Source of the DNA: Gemmatimonadota bacterium
Lineage (GTDB): Bacteria > Gemmatimonadota > Gemmatimonadetes > Longimicrobiales > Gaopeijiaceae
Assembly: GCA_009838975.1 (NCBI GenBank)
Contig: VXQO01000049.1
Coordinates: 1-36,950 of the forward strand
Direction: 5' to 3'
Length of the DNA: 36,950 nt
The translations under genes and the position numbers were made by a program. This document shows positions 15,412 through 23,287 of this stretch, one piece after another. The notes below the pieces were generated by a model. That model was given only the letters and a program-made list of their open reading frames with translations, was not told the DNA's origin and searched no databases. Each line of letters starts with the position of its first letter. The first letter of the stretch is position 1.

Positions 15412-16848
15412 ATGACGAAGAACAAGACGAGACGTGTGGGGGTCGGAAACCTGCTGCTGGACCCTCGCAACACCAGGATTCCCACGGCTCACCAGACAGA
15501 AGACCAAAGGGCTCTATTGCACGAGCTGGTCAAGCATGAGGACGTCGCGACCCTGGCGAAATCCATCGCAAAGCTCGGTCTGTTTCCAAACGAGCGTATG
15601 GTCGTGACGCGTGAGGGGCGTCGATACGTGGTCCTCGAAGGGAATCGGCGACTCGCGGCGATCAAGCTCCTGCTCACTCCCGAGCTCGCGCAGACGCCAG
15701 CGCAGGTACGCGTTTATCGGAAGCTCGCTCAGACCACCGACTTGGCATCGCTCATGGTGATCGAGGTGGTCGTCGTTGCGGATCGCCTCGAGGCTGCACC
15801 CATCATCGCTGCGCTTCACACGAAGAATCCCAAGCGACGTTGGGAAGCCGTTCAGCAGGCCCGATTCTACCGTGGGATGGTCGAGGAGGGATTGACGCCG
15901 GCGGAGGTCGCGGAAAGACTCGCTGTCACCTTGGGCGAGGTTCGAAACTACCTCCGTTCCGAGAAGCTCTACCGCGTGGCCTTGACACTGGAGTATCCGG
16001 ACGGCGTGCGGGAGAAGGTCGAAAACCGTCGTTTTCCGCTGACCACGCTGGATCGATTCCTGGAATCGAGGATTGGCCAGAAGTTCCTCGGCATCAAGCT
16101 CGACGAAGACCTCGGCTTCCGTGGGGTGGTCCATCCGGATCGCTTTAGGGTCGTCCTCGCGAAGGTGGCTACCGACGTGGCGACCGTGAGGGGCCTTACT
16201 CGTAGAATTAACACCGAACGCGACTTCGAGACGTACGTCAGCGAAGCGGGGCGGGATCTTCCCAAGACGAAGGTCCGCGGTCGCTTCACGCCAGCGCTGT
16301 TCCTCGATGGCGAGGAACCAGACGAGGAGAGCAAGCAGGATCGGAAAGACCCTCCAAGGAGGCGTCGGACGAGACAATCGAAGAGCGTCGTTCCGACCGG
16401 CTTCACGTGTACCACTCGCCAATCCAAGGTCCGAGCGCTCTTCGACGAGCTGAAGAAGCTGGACGCCGGAAAGCAGCGGAACTCGTCGGGCGTGATGTTG
16501 CGCGTCCTTCTAGACGTGGCCCTCTGGTGCTTCTACAAGGCGCGCAAACTGGAGACCGCAGTCTTGGACCACTACGACAAGGACGGAAAGCGCCGGGCAC
16601 GCAATCCAGATTGGACCCCGTCGCTACGGCAACTCATCAGCTACGGCGTGGAAAAGCGCGTCTTACCGGGGATGCCTGCCGATGGCTACAAGTCGGTCCG
16701 CCTGCTCTTAGCGCGCGACCACAACTGGATAGCGACGATCGATTCGCTCAACGAGTATACCCACAACCCGCAGGTGCAGCCGACCGAAGCGGAAATCCGG
16801 ACGGTCTGGGAACGGGCGGAGCCAATGCTTGAGATCATCCTGAACTAG
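15412..16848 (+). CDS. ParB N-domain protein (IME-2 cargo)
   Basis: A 478-residue protein. The first 90 residues match a ParB/Srx-type domain: NLLLDPRNTRI, LAKSIAKLGLFPN, then VVLEGNRRLAAIKLL with the GNRR signature at 77-80. A helix-turn-helix-like segment follows (GLTPAEVAERLAVTLGEVRNYL, about 165-186). A basic linker near 340-360 separates a C-terminal helical domain of unknown type. ParB-type domains occur in partition proteins but also in nucleases and defence proteins. The 8-bp gap to a D12 methyltransferase points to a modification or defence role rather than partitioning; no ParA is present. ATG at 15412 follows GGAGTTGGAGG. Confidence 0.75.
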   Translation: MTKNKTRRVGVGNLLLDPRNTRIPTAHQTEDQRALLHELVKHEDVATLAKSIAKLGLFPNERMVVTREGRRYVVLEGNRRLAAIKLLLTPELAQTPAQVRVYRKLAQTTDLASLMVIEVVVVADRLEAAPIIAALHTKNPKRRWEAVQQARFYRGMVEEGLTPAEVAERLAVTLGEVRNYLRSEKLYRVALTLEYPDGVREKVENRRFPLTTLDRFLESRIGQKFLGIKLDEDLGFRGVVHPDRFRVVLAKVATDVATVRGLTRRINTERDFETYVSEAGRDLPKTKVRGRFTPALFLDGEEPDEESKQDRKDPPRRRRTRQSKSVVPTGFTCTTRQSKVRALFDELKKLDAGKQRNSSGVMLRVLLDVALWCFYKARKLETAVLDHYDKDGKRRARNPDWTPSLRQLISYGVEKRVLPGMPADGYKSVRLLLARDHNWIATIDSLNEYTHNPQVQPTEAEIRTVWERAEPMLEIILN

Positions 16849-16856
16849 GCGCATCG

Positions 16857-17816
16857 TTGGCAGAGCACTACAGTCCCCTGAGATACCCCGGAGGCAAAGC
16901 CAGGCTCGCCCGGTTTCTCGCGGCCATCCTGCACCGCAACGGCCACGTCCGATCAGAATACGTGGAGCCATATGCGGGAGGGGCAGGCATAGCCCTTCAA
17001 CTGCTCTTCGAGGAGTACGTTGATCGCGTCGTGATCAACGACGCGGATCCGCGAATGCACTCCTTCTGGTGGGCCGTGACGCGGCGGACTCGCGAATTCA
17101 TCGAACTCGTGCGAGCGACTCCCGTGACGGTGGATGCGTGGCACCAACAGCGGGAGATCTATGCGACGTGCGATCCCGAGACGCCACTTCGCCTCGGATT
17201 CGCGACGTTTTTCCTGAATCGGACAACTAGGTCCGGGATCATCCACAACGGCGGACCCATCGGCGGCTACGACCAAACGGGCAACTACAAGATAGATGCT
17301 CGGTACAATTCGAAGGCGCTCGTGAGACGCATCGTTAGGATCGGTGCCCATGCGGACCGCATCGAGACCAAAGGGGAGGACGGGCAGGACCTGCTTGAGG
17401 ATCTCGCGAACGACAGCGAGAGGGCGGAGCGAGCTTTCGTGTACCTAGATCCGCCGTACTACGGCAAGGGTCGGGCATTGTACATGAACCACTTCACGCC
17501 GGAACAGCACAAGTCCCTCGCCGCATTTCTCCAGGACGGTCCGGGATTCGATTGGATCTTGACCTACGATGATGTGGCGGCAATTCGACAGCTCTACAAG
17601 GAGTTTTCGCTGCTCAGCTTTGCCCTGAGCTATGCGGCGTACGAAAGGCGTCTAGGCTCGGAATTGCTCATTCATCCACCGAGTGTTTCCGTCACCCACG
17701 AAGAGCGTATCGCGTTTCCGTTCGCGGCGGCCAAGGAGGACCGGACGGGTCATTCTTGCGATGGCGATTCCCCGCTGTCCGATGGGTTGAGGACAGCTTC
17801 AAGTCGTGGCCCCTAA
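16857..17816 (+). CDS. D12-class DNA adenine N6-methyltransferase (IME-2 cargo)
   Basis: A 319-residue Dam-like methyltransferase. It starts with the motif X block PLRYPGGKARLA (8-19), motif I is VEPYAGGAGIALQL, an acidic ND(A)DP strand follows, and catalytic motif IV is DPPYYGKG. This order (X, I, target recognition, IV) defines the D12/alpha class. TTG at 16857 is the only start that keeps the conserved N-terminus; it lies 8 bp after the ParB-like gene, so the two are probably co-translated. The last 30 residues are unpatterned. A GATC-like target is possible but not readable here. Confidence 0.92.
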   Translation: MAEHYSPLRYPGGKARLARFLAAILHRNGHVRSEYVEPYAGGAGIALQLLFEEYVDRVVINDADPRMHSFWWAVTRRTREFIELVRATPVTVDAWHQQREIYATCDPETPLRLGFATFFLNRTTRSGIIHNGGPIGGYDQTGNYKIDARYNSKALVRRIVRIGAHADRIETKGEDGQDLLEDLANDSERAERAFVYLDPPYYGKGRALYMNHFTPEQHKSLAAFLQDGPGFDWILTYDDVAAIRQLYKEFSLLSFALSYAAYERRLGSELLIHPPSVSVTHEERIAFPFAAAKEDRTGHSCDGDSPLSDGLRTASSRGP

Positions 17817-17825
17817 GACTTGACG

Positions 17826-18260
17826 ATGACCGACACGGTCGACCGTGAGAAACGCAGCGAGATCATGTCCCGGGTGGGGAGTCGGGACACGAAGCCTGAG
17901 TTGGTTGTTCGCCGAATCGCCCACGGACTCGGGTTTCGCTACCGCCTACACGGAAAGGATCTGCCCGGCTGCCCTGACATCGTGTTTCCACGGTATCGAT
18001 CAGTCATCTTCGTACACGGATGTTTCTGGCACCGCCATCCCTCCTGCAAGTACGCGTCCACCCCGAAGACGCGTGTAGAGTACTGGGAAAACAAGTTCCG
18101 GGGCAACGTTGCTCGCGATGCGCGCAACGAGTCGCTTCTGCGCGACCTCGGCTGGAGGGTCATGGTGATCTGGGAATGCGAAATCAAGGACCGCAAGGCA
18201 GTTGCGGAACGCATCTCGTGGTATCTGAGGCCGCAGCACCTTGGAGAGACTGAAGGCTGA
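17826..18260 (+). CDS. vsr: Very-short-patch repair endonuclease (IME-2 cargo)
   Basis: A 144-residue Vsr protein with GSRDTKPELVVRRIAH, LPGCPDIVF and FVHGCFWHRH. Asp51, His64 and His69 fall at the same numbers as the catalytic residues of E. coli Vsr, and the C-terminal GWRVMVIWECEI strand is intact. It starts 9 bp after the D12 methyltransferase. An adenine methyltransferase does not need Vsr, so its likely client is the C5 methyltransferase encoded convergently at 18999-20207. It is clearly related to, but well diverged from, the Vsr of IME-1. Confidence 0.94.
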   Translation: MTDTVDREKRSEIMSRVGSRDTKPELVVRRIAHGLGFRYRLHGKDLPGCPDIVFPRYRSVIFVHGCFWHRHPSCKYASTPKTRVEYWENKFRGNVARDARNESLLRDLGWRVMVIWECEIKDRKAVAERISWYLRPQHLGETEG

Positions 18261-18372
18261 GCTCGGAGGAGATTCTGTTTGTCGGGTTCCCTCAGCCTGT
18301 TTGGGAGTCGGGCGCGTCAGCCCTCGCGTCCCGGCCCGGCATCAACGGGGCGGTGACTCCCGCTCTGCGTCA

Positions 18373-19002
18373 TCAGCCGCCGTTGAACTCCTTCAATCTC
18401 TTCTCTGCCAGCCGGTCCAGACGCCTCGCCTGTGCCCAGAGTGTGCGACGGATACCCACCTTTACCTTACGCTCGCTGATGACACGGGCCAGATTCGCAA
18501 TCGTCCTGGCACGCCTCGCCAACCGCACGTCGGGATGTTCCCGTTGTCGCCTGGCCTCCCCTCCAAGGATGGAAGCCTTGACGGACGGCGGCAGGGGAAT
18601 GAGATCGGTGGCCGGAATCTCGGCCTCGTTGAGGATGACCTTGAACGCCGACTGCTCCAAGGCTCGCTGGTAGACCGTGTATTCCGCACGGTGAAGGATG
18701 TCATCCACCTCCGCCCGGGAGGTGGGCATATCCCAGAAAGGCCATAGCTCGATGTCGGCGACTTCGAACGGGTCCAACACGCTCATCGCCACCGCGTCGG
18801 TTCTCTGGTTGGTCAAGTGTCGCCTGATTCGCGTTCTCAGCTTCTCGCGCGTTCTCCCAACGTAGATCGGCTCGCGATCGTAATCGTAGAACAGGTACAC
18901 TCCGTGCTTGCAGTCGCCAACTCGCCGCCCGTTGGGGCATAGCGTGTCGAGGACTTTGGCGACGCCGGCGTACAGCGCCGCAACCTCGGGCGTTTCCTTC
19001 AT
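18373..19002 (-). CDS. GIY-YIG nuclease, probable restriction endonuclease (IME-2 cargo)
   Basis: A 209-residue protein with the GIY-YIG core: GVYLFYDY (34-41), IYVGRT (46-51), and downstream Arg/His-rich KLRTRIRRHLTNQR carrying the expected catalytic Arg and His; an acidic AEYTVYQ and Asn in KVILNEAE follow. A basic helical tail ends the protein. The start overlaps the stop of the C5 methyltransferase by 4 bp (ATGA). GIY-YIG restriction enzymes paired with C5 methyltransferases are known (Eco29kI type), which makes this the likely restriction partner. Specificity is not predictable. Confidence 0.82.
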   Translation of the reverse strand: MKETPEVAALYAGVAKVLDTLCPNGRRVGDCKHGVYLFYDYDREPIYVGRTREKLRTRIRRHLTNQRTDAVAMSVLDPFEVADIELWPFWDMPTSRAEVDDILHRAEYTVYQRALEQSAFKVILNEAEIPATDLIPLPPSVKASILGGEARRQREHPDVRLARRARTIANLARVISERKVKVGIRRTLWAQARRLDRLAEKRLKEFNGG

Positions 19003-20207
19003 GCGGCGATCAGGGGAAGCAGGCAGCGGCGGGCCACCCATTCGATGACCGGGACGCAGACGGCATCGCCTAGCGCGAACATCGCTTGATTGGGAGTTAC
19101 CGACTCGTAGCGCATGTCGCCCGCGCCCTGCAGGCAGGCGTACTCCCGTACGTTCATCCACCGTACGGCAAGTCGGCCGCGGCCAGCGCGCAAAAGGGCT
19201 TGCTTGGCGGAGCCTCCTCGCGTGGTTCGTAGCGCGCCAGCTATTTCGTCCGCGCGCACCTCCCAAACGGCACGCCCGTTTCTGGTTCGCCGGAAAGCGC
19301 CGAAGTAGGAGACGGTCTCCCGCGACCGGTATTCCTCGACGCGCCTTGCCTGGTGCGGCGACAGGGTGGCTAGGAAAGCCCCCAAACGCTGAGGCGACCA
19401 CCATCCCCCATCGTCGCTGACGATGTCAGCCAAACGCACGTTGGTGTGGGCCTCGGGAGGTGGTGGGAGAAGGGGGGTGCAGTCGCGACTTCCGATGATG
19501 AAGACCCGGCGGCGGCTCTGTGGAACGAACGCAGCTGCGTTAACCACTAGACAATCCGTCCCATACCCGAGGTCTCGCAACTCACCAGTGACCTGTCGGT
19601 AGTCCCGGCCTCCGTGGACGGTGAGAAGTCCGGGGACGTTTTCGATCATGATGGTGCGCGGTGCCCTGTCGCCCATCTCTCCCAAGATACGGCAGAAGTC
19701 GTAGAGCACGCCGGAGCGGTCGGCGTTCAACCCCTCCCGGCGACCCGCCAGAGAAACATCCACGCAAGGCGACGACGCGGTGGCGAGATCAACGGTGGGT
19801 ACGTCTCCACCTGTCAGGTGGCGGATGTCGCAAACGACCAACTCCCTATCTCCCCAGTTGTCTCGGTAGATGGCCGCCTTCGCCTCGTCCACGTCGTTTG
19901 CGAACACGGTGTCGATGGAGCAGCGATCCAAGCCGGCCCGCATGAGACCCATGCCGGCGAAAAACTCGGCGGCGCTAGGATTGCTCCCGGGGAAGCCGGC
20001 GACTCCTCGGAGCCGAGCCGCCTCCTCTTCGGCCCCCGGAACCATTACGCCTATCTGCCCGATCGTGTCCAAGTCGTGTCCCTGTGGCCGTTCCTCGAAG
20101 TCGTTGATATGCCTTGGAGATGGGTTCACTTGGTGGCGCTTACGGTCTAGGATCCGACCGGAAGCCCTCCGCTGCCGACCGCCTAGGACATGTCGCTTCG
20201 CAAGCAT
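18999..20207 (-). CDS. DNA (cytosine-5) methyltransferase (IME-2 cargo)
   Basis: Motif I is AAEFFAGMGLMRAGL, motif IV is ASSPCVDVSLAG with the catalytic Pro-Cys, motif VI is IENVPGL, motif VIII is QSRRRVFIIGS, and motif X is ALGDAVCVPVIEWV. The PCVDVS form differs from the usual PCQ and marks a subfamily distinct from the IME-1 enzyme. The start is uncertain: ATG at 20207 (with GTG at 20210) gives about 402 residues, but the first 55 are unpatterned and an ATG at 20045 would still include all motifs. It is translationally coupled to the GIY-YIG nuclease. Confidence 0.9.
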   Translation of the reverse strand: MLAKRHVLGGRQRRASGRILDRKRHQVNPSPRHINDFEERPQGHDLDTIGQIGVMVPGAEEEAARLRGVAGFPGSNPSAAEFFAGMGLMRAGLDRCSIDTVFANDVDEAKAAIYRDNWGDRELVVCDIRHLTGGDVPTVDLATASSPCVDVSLAGRREGLNADRSGVLYDFCRILGEMGDRAPRTIMIENVPGLLTVHGGRDYRQVTGELRDLGYGTDCLVVNAAAFVPQSRRRVFIIGSRDCTPLLPPPPEAHTNVRLADIVSDDGGWWSPQRLGAFLATLSPHQARRVEEYRSRETVSYFGAFRRTRNGRAVWEVRADEIAGALRTTRGGSAKQALLRAGRGRLAVRWMNVREYACLQGAGDMRYESVTPNQAMFALGDAVCVPVIEWVARRCLLPLIAA

Positions 20208-20355
20208 CACATCTAGAGTGTCCGAACGTCCGGTGCGTTGGCAACCCCTTGGTGGTCGGCGGCGTGCCTCGCCACAGCCACCCTACAGAAGAAAGCCGCG
20301 CGTTGCCGAGTGGTCGAGGCTGCTAGCGGTAGTGCTGTCTCTCCGCCTCAGACCA

Positions 20356-21879
20356 TCACCGGCTCGGCCCGGAGTCCCGGTCCGGGCCGGGACTCCGTAT
20401 CCTTTCCAGCAGTTGCCTCGTCATCTCCACCTGCTCCCTGGCCCTGCGCCGTAGGTCCCGGAGTATCCGGTCAAGTCCGTCACCCGCGCGCTCAGCCGCT
20501 CGACTTGCCGCTGCAAGGCTTCGACCTGTTCTCGCAACGCTCCGATCCGTCCGGAGTGCCGCCGCTGTTCCGTTTCGTACTGCCCGGACAACCTTTCCAA
20601 TGCGGCCGTCAGCCGCCGCTCCAAATCGGTCATGAAGCTCCCTCCTCACTCTCTCGACAGCTTCAAGTAGGGCCGCCCTTTCATGGTGAAGGCCGGACGG
20701 ACCGCCGTCCCGGCGGGCAGCGACACGTACCGGTCCCCGCTGCTCTCCAGCAACTCGACGCCCCACGTCGTGTCCTCGATCTCCGCCAGCATCGCGCGCG
20801 CCCAGTCGGTCCTCGTGTCCAGCTCGTCCAACGTCTCGATCCGGTCCTGGATGCTCCTCGACAGCCAATGCATCGTCCCCAAGCTTCCGAAGCAGATACC
20901 GAGGAAGAGGCTCATGCCGACCACCAGCGGCCGGAGCCAGGCTTTCATCAGCAACTCGCGCATCTTCGCGGTCGCCTCGACCGTATCGGCCTCGATGGAA
21001 CGCAGCGCGCCGCTTGCGACAGCGCTCAAGTTCTCGCCGAGCCGCGCGAGCTCGCGCGCGGCTTCGTCCTCGATTCGCCTGCGGTCGGCCACCAGCCTGC
21101 TCCTCAACCGGGAGGTCAAGTCGCCCGGGCTCGAAGTCTCGTTCATACAGTTCTCCTCTCAGCCGCCACCGCTTTCCGCTGTCCGGATCGCGCGCGGTGA
21201 CGTAGTCCTTGCCTTGGCGGGTCACGTCGAGACCAACGTCCTCCAGTGCGGAGACCACGTCGGCTCGGCCCTTGACCGCGCCGTGCTCGACGCGCTGCAC
21301 GAGGTAGTCGCGGATCAGCGTGCGCGGGTCGGCCTCGTGTTCGAGCCCGGCCCGCAGCCTTGACGCCTCGATGTAGGCCACGTGGCCCGGCCGCTGCGCC
21401 CTCGCGCGCCTCGGATCGTCCGGTCGGCTCCAGCCGTGCTCGTGGTTGAGGGCGTCGCGAAGCGGGGCGTAGGTCTTCTCCCAGCCGGGGGGCGCGATGT
21501 TCAAGCTGCGGCCCGTCTGGAGGTCGCACTGCGCGGCTAGGATGTGCGCGTGGACGCCGCCTCCATGCTCGCGGTGCAGGACCGCCGTCCACGAGTAGCG
21601 ATCCGGCTCCAGTCCCGCCCACGCGGTCTTCTCGAACTCGTCGAGGACGGCTTCGATCTGTTCGCCGGTGGGTTGGTCCTCCGGCGCCCACGCGATCACG
21701 GCCGACGTGTACTTGCGCTCGAAGTCGAGCGAGTCGGCCACGGCGGCCACCATGTCCGGGTTGCCGCGCCACACTTCGACGCCCTCGCGCTCCCGTCCCT
21801 CGGCGTCCAACTCGCCGACGAGGTACTTGGCCGCCGCCTTGGCCGAGCCCTTTCCGTGGGACAGGAACCTAACGAGCAT
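20356..21879 (-). CDS. mobA: ColE1/MbeA-like relaxase (IME-2)
   Basis: 507 residues, nearly identical to the IME-3 relaxase. Tyr19 sits in AAKYLVGEL and the metal site is HREHGGGVHAH (His102, His110, His112). ATG at 21879 lies inside the end of mobC; an in-frame start 30 bp earlier would add residues from mobC's frame. From about residue 245 the sequence is Arg-rich and shares its DNA with mobB and mobD. The gene is followed by 150 bp without a gene and then the cargo. Confidence 0.93.
   Translation of the reverse strand: MLVRFLSHGKGSAKAAAKYLVGELDAEGREREGVEVWRGNPDMVAAVADSLDFERKYTSAVIAWAPEDQPTGEQIEAVLDEFEKTAWAGLEPDRYSWTAVLHREHGGGVHAHILAAQCDLQTGRSLNIAPPGWEKTYAPLRDALNHEHGWSRPDDPRRARAQRPGHVAYIEASRLRAGLEHEADPRTLIRDYLVQRVEHGAVKGRADVVSALEDVGLDVTRQGKDYVTARDPDSGKRWRLRGELYERDFEPGRLDLPVEEQAGGRPQANRGRSRARARAARRELERCRKRRAAFHRGRYGRGDREDARVADESLAPAAGGRHEPLPRYLLRKLGDDALAVEEHPGPDRDVGRAGHEDRLGARDAGGDRGHDVGRRVAGEQRGPVRVAARRDGGPSGLHHERAALLEAVERVRRELHDRFGAAADGRIGKVVRAVRNGTAAALRTDRSVARTGRSLAAASRAAERAGDGLDRILRDLRRRAREQVEMTRQLLERIRSPGPDRDSGPSR
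20421..20633 (-). CDS. mobD: MbeD-like coiled-coil protein nested in mobA (IME-2)
   Basis: 70 residues beginning MTDLERRLTAALERLSGQYE, helical throughout with heptad Leu/Val spacing. Almost identical to the IME-3 copy and related to the 78-residue IME-1 copy. It starts 12 bp after mobB behind GAGGAGGGAG. Confidence 0.82.
   Translation of the reverse strand: MTDLERRLTAALERLSGQYETEQRRHSGRIGALREQVEALQRQVERLSARVTDLTGYSGTYGAGPGSRWR
20646..21146 (-). CDS. mobB: MobB/MbeB-like protein nested in mobA (IME-2)
   Basis: 166 residues, identical by eye to the IME-3 protein. N-terminal helical region, a membrane segment near 72-94 (WLRPLVVGMSLFLGICFGSL), and the WGVELLESSGDRYVSLPAG block typical of MobB. 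ATG with GAGGAG upstream. It lies entirely inside mobA in a different frame. Confidence 0.88.
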   Translation of the reverse strand: MNETSSPGDLTSRLRSRLVADRRRIEDEAARELARLGENLSAVASGALRSIEADTVEATAKMRELLMKAWLRPLVVGMSLFLGICFGSLGTMHWLSRSIQDRIETLDELDTRTDWARAMLAEIEDTTWGVELLESSGDRYVSLPAGTAVRPAFTMKGRPYLKLSRE

Positions 21880-22210
21880 CGTCGGTCTCCCCGCCGATGC
21901 GGGCGACACGGAGCAGCGAGCGCTCGAACGACACGATGTGGGCGATCACGGAGACGGCCTCGGCCGCCGTCCCGTGGGTGTTCACCCAGCGGACAAGCTG
22001 ATTCAGGTTGTTACCGATGCGCGCGATCTGGCGCGTGCGCTCGCGCTCGACGGACCGCGCCGCCGCGGTCCACGTATGCGTCCGCGCCATCGCCTCGCGA
22101 AGCAGGACGGAGGGAGAGACGCCCGCCGCAGCGGCCTTCTCCCGCCAGGCGGCGTGCTCGGCGGGCGTGACGCGGGCGGCGACCATGACGGTGCGATGGC
22201 CCTCAGCCAT
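21869..22210 (-). CDS. mobC: MobC-type relaxosome accessory protein (IME-2)
   Basis: 113 residues with a ribbon-helix-helix-like N-terminus (VMVAARVTPAEHAAWREKAAA) and the signature IGNNLNQLVRWVNTH. It overlaps mobA by 11 bp and follows the candidate oriT by about 100 bp, as in the other two elements. Confidence 0.92.
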   Translation of the reverse strand: MAEGHRTVMVAARVTPAEHAAWREKAAAAGVSPSVLLREAMARTHTWTAAARSVERERTRQIARIGNNLNQLVRWVNTHGTAAEAVSVIAHIVSFERSLLRVARIGGETDDAR

Positions 22211-22312
22211 GGGCGCACCGGCGACGGGGTTCGGGGGCGTCGCCCCCGCGCGTCCGCTGCTCGTACAGCGGCGCGACAGTCCGGGGGTCTAAGGGGGCCG
22301 GAAAGCCCCCTT

Positions 22313-22347
22313 GCCAGCCCGCCGTGTTCAACACGGCGTGTGCTGGC
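22313..22347 (-). other. Candidate oriT hairpin of IME-2
   Basis: On the minus strand the order is GCCAGC, then a stem GCCGTGT-TGA-ACACGGC, then GCTGGC followed by AAGGGG. Relative to IME-1 and IME-3 the outermost stem pair changes together (C-G, G-C, T-A), which is the mark of a selected hairpin. It lies upstream of mobC. Confidence 0.65.
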
Positions 22348-22405
22348 TGCCCGACCAAAGACGCGCCCGACAAGCTGTTCCTCGGCTGCCGCGAAGCGCG
22401 CCGCA

Positions 22406-22714
22406 TCACCGCACCGGGCGAGCTTCAGCCGCCCGCCAACCGGCTTCGGGAATCCGTTGCGCGGCCTCGACGCGCTCACCGGCCCGCTCGCCGTCGAACC
22501 GGCTCTCGGCGATCCGCTCGGCGACCCACTCCTCGATCTCGGCCTCGATCCACCCCACGGCGCGCCCGCCCAGGGCGACCGGCCGGGGGAAGCGCCCCGC
22601 GGCCAACCGGACATAGATCGTGCTCCGCGACAGGCCCGTGCGCTCCATCACCTCGGGCAGCCGCAGGAAGCGGGTCGGAGGGTTCGTTCTCTCGTTCCTC
22701 GGGTTCTCGGCCAT
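22406..22714 (-). CDS. alpA: AlpA-family regulator/excisionase (IME-2)
   Basis: 102 residues with the AlpA winged-helix at about 14-70 (RFLRLPEVMERTGLSRSTIY). Nearly identical to the IME-1 copy, including the C-terminal RIPEAGWRAAE tail. It lies between the HTH gene and the oriT candidate. Confidence 0.92.
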   Translation of the reverse strand: MAENPRNERTNPPTRFLRLPEVMERTGLSRSTIYVRLAAGRFPRPVALGGRAVGWIEAEIEEWVAERIAESRFDGERAGERVEAAQRIPEAGWRAAEARPVR

Positions 22715-22762
22715 CGTCCTGCTCCTCCTCGTTGTGCTCTGCTTGCTGGTCGGTCTCCGGTG

Positions 22763-22990
22763 TCACGGCTTTCTCGGGGGATCGCGTCCACCTCCCGATC
22801 CGCCGTCCTGCTCCGCGATGAACGTGAGAATCCGGTCCGCCGTCCTGAGCGACGGCGAGCGGCCCCGGCCGATCTCGGGCATGAGGTTCGGGTCGCCCAC
22901 CGCCTTCGTGCCGAACGCCATCGGGCTCACGCCCGAGCGCCCGAGAAACGCGCCGGCGCGCGAAATGAACTGTCCCTCCAGCGTCTCCAT
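22763..22990 (-). CDS. Small HTH-like regulatory protein (IME-2)
   Basis: 75 residues starting METLEGQFISRAGAF and sharing the SPMAFGTKAVGDPNLMPEIGRGRSPSL... pattern with the IME-1 and IME-3 copies. A Cro-like helix-turn-helix is the best reading. The start at 22990 is chosen by alignment with the other two copies. Confidence 0.68.
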   Translation of the reverse strand: METLEGQFISRAGAFLGRSGVSPMAFGTKAVGDPNLMPEIGRGRSPSLRTADRILTFIAEQDGGSGGGRDPPRKP

Positions 22991-23050
22991 GCCCGAACGC
23001 TGAACGAACGTCCGCAAGAACGTCAACCCCTGGCGAATTGGCTAAGTGCT

Positions 23051-23074
23051 TATGACGTATCATGTTGTGTCATA
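23051..23074 (-). promoter_or_regulatory. Candidate operator upstream of HTH/AlpA genes (IME-2)
   Basis: TATGAC-N12-GTCATA, the same inverted repeat as at 2481-2504 in IME-1, 60 bp before the HTH gene. Confidence 0.5.
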
Positions 23075-23287
23075 GCGTGTCAGAGCCTCGGAAGAGCTCC
23101 GCCAGCGGCGCGGCGGGACGCCCCCTCGGCGAGCCGAAGGGTGATCGTCCAGAGGCGTGGAATCCGGCCCAGCGAGACCCGGTTCGACTGGTTTGCCGTC
23201 GTGGGTGGCGGCAATGCGGTTGCGCGCCGATCCGCGCTGCGGAGAGGCGGAATGGTTGTGCCGGCCGGTGGCGAAGGCGGCGAGCAG

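Noticed and set aside
20290-20350. tRNA-like string GTTGCCGAGTGGTCGAGGC
   Set aside because: It resembles the D-arm region of a Ser/Leu tRNA, but no anticodon arm, T-arm or acceptor pairing follows. Not a tRNA, and it does not coincide with an element end.
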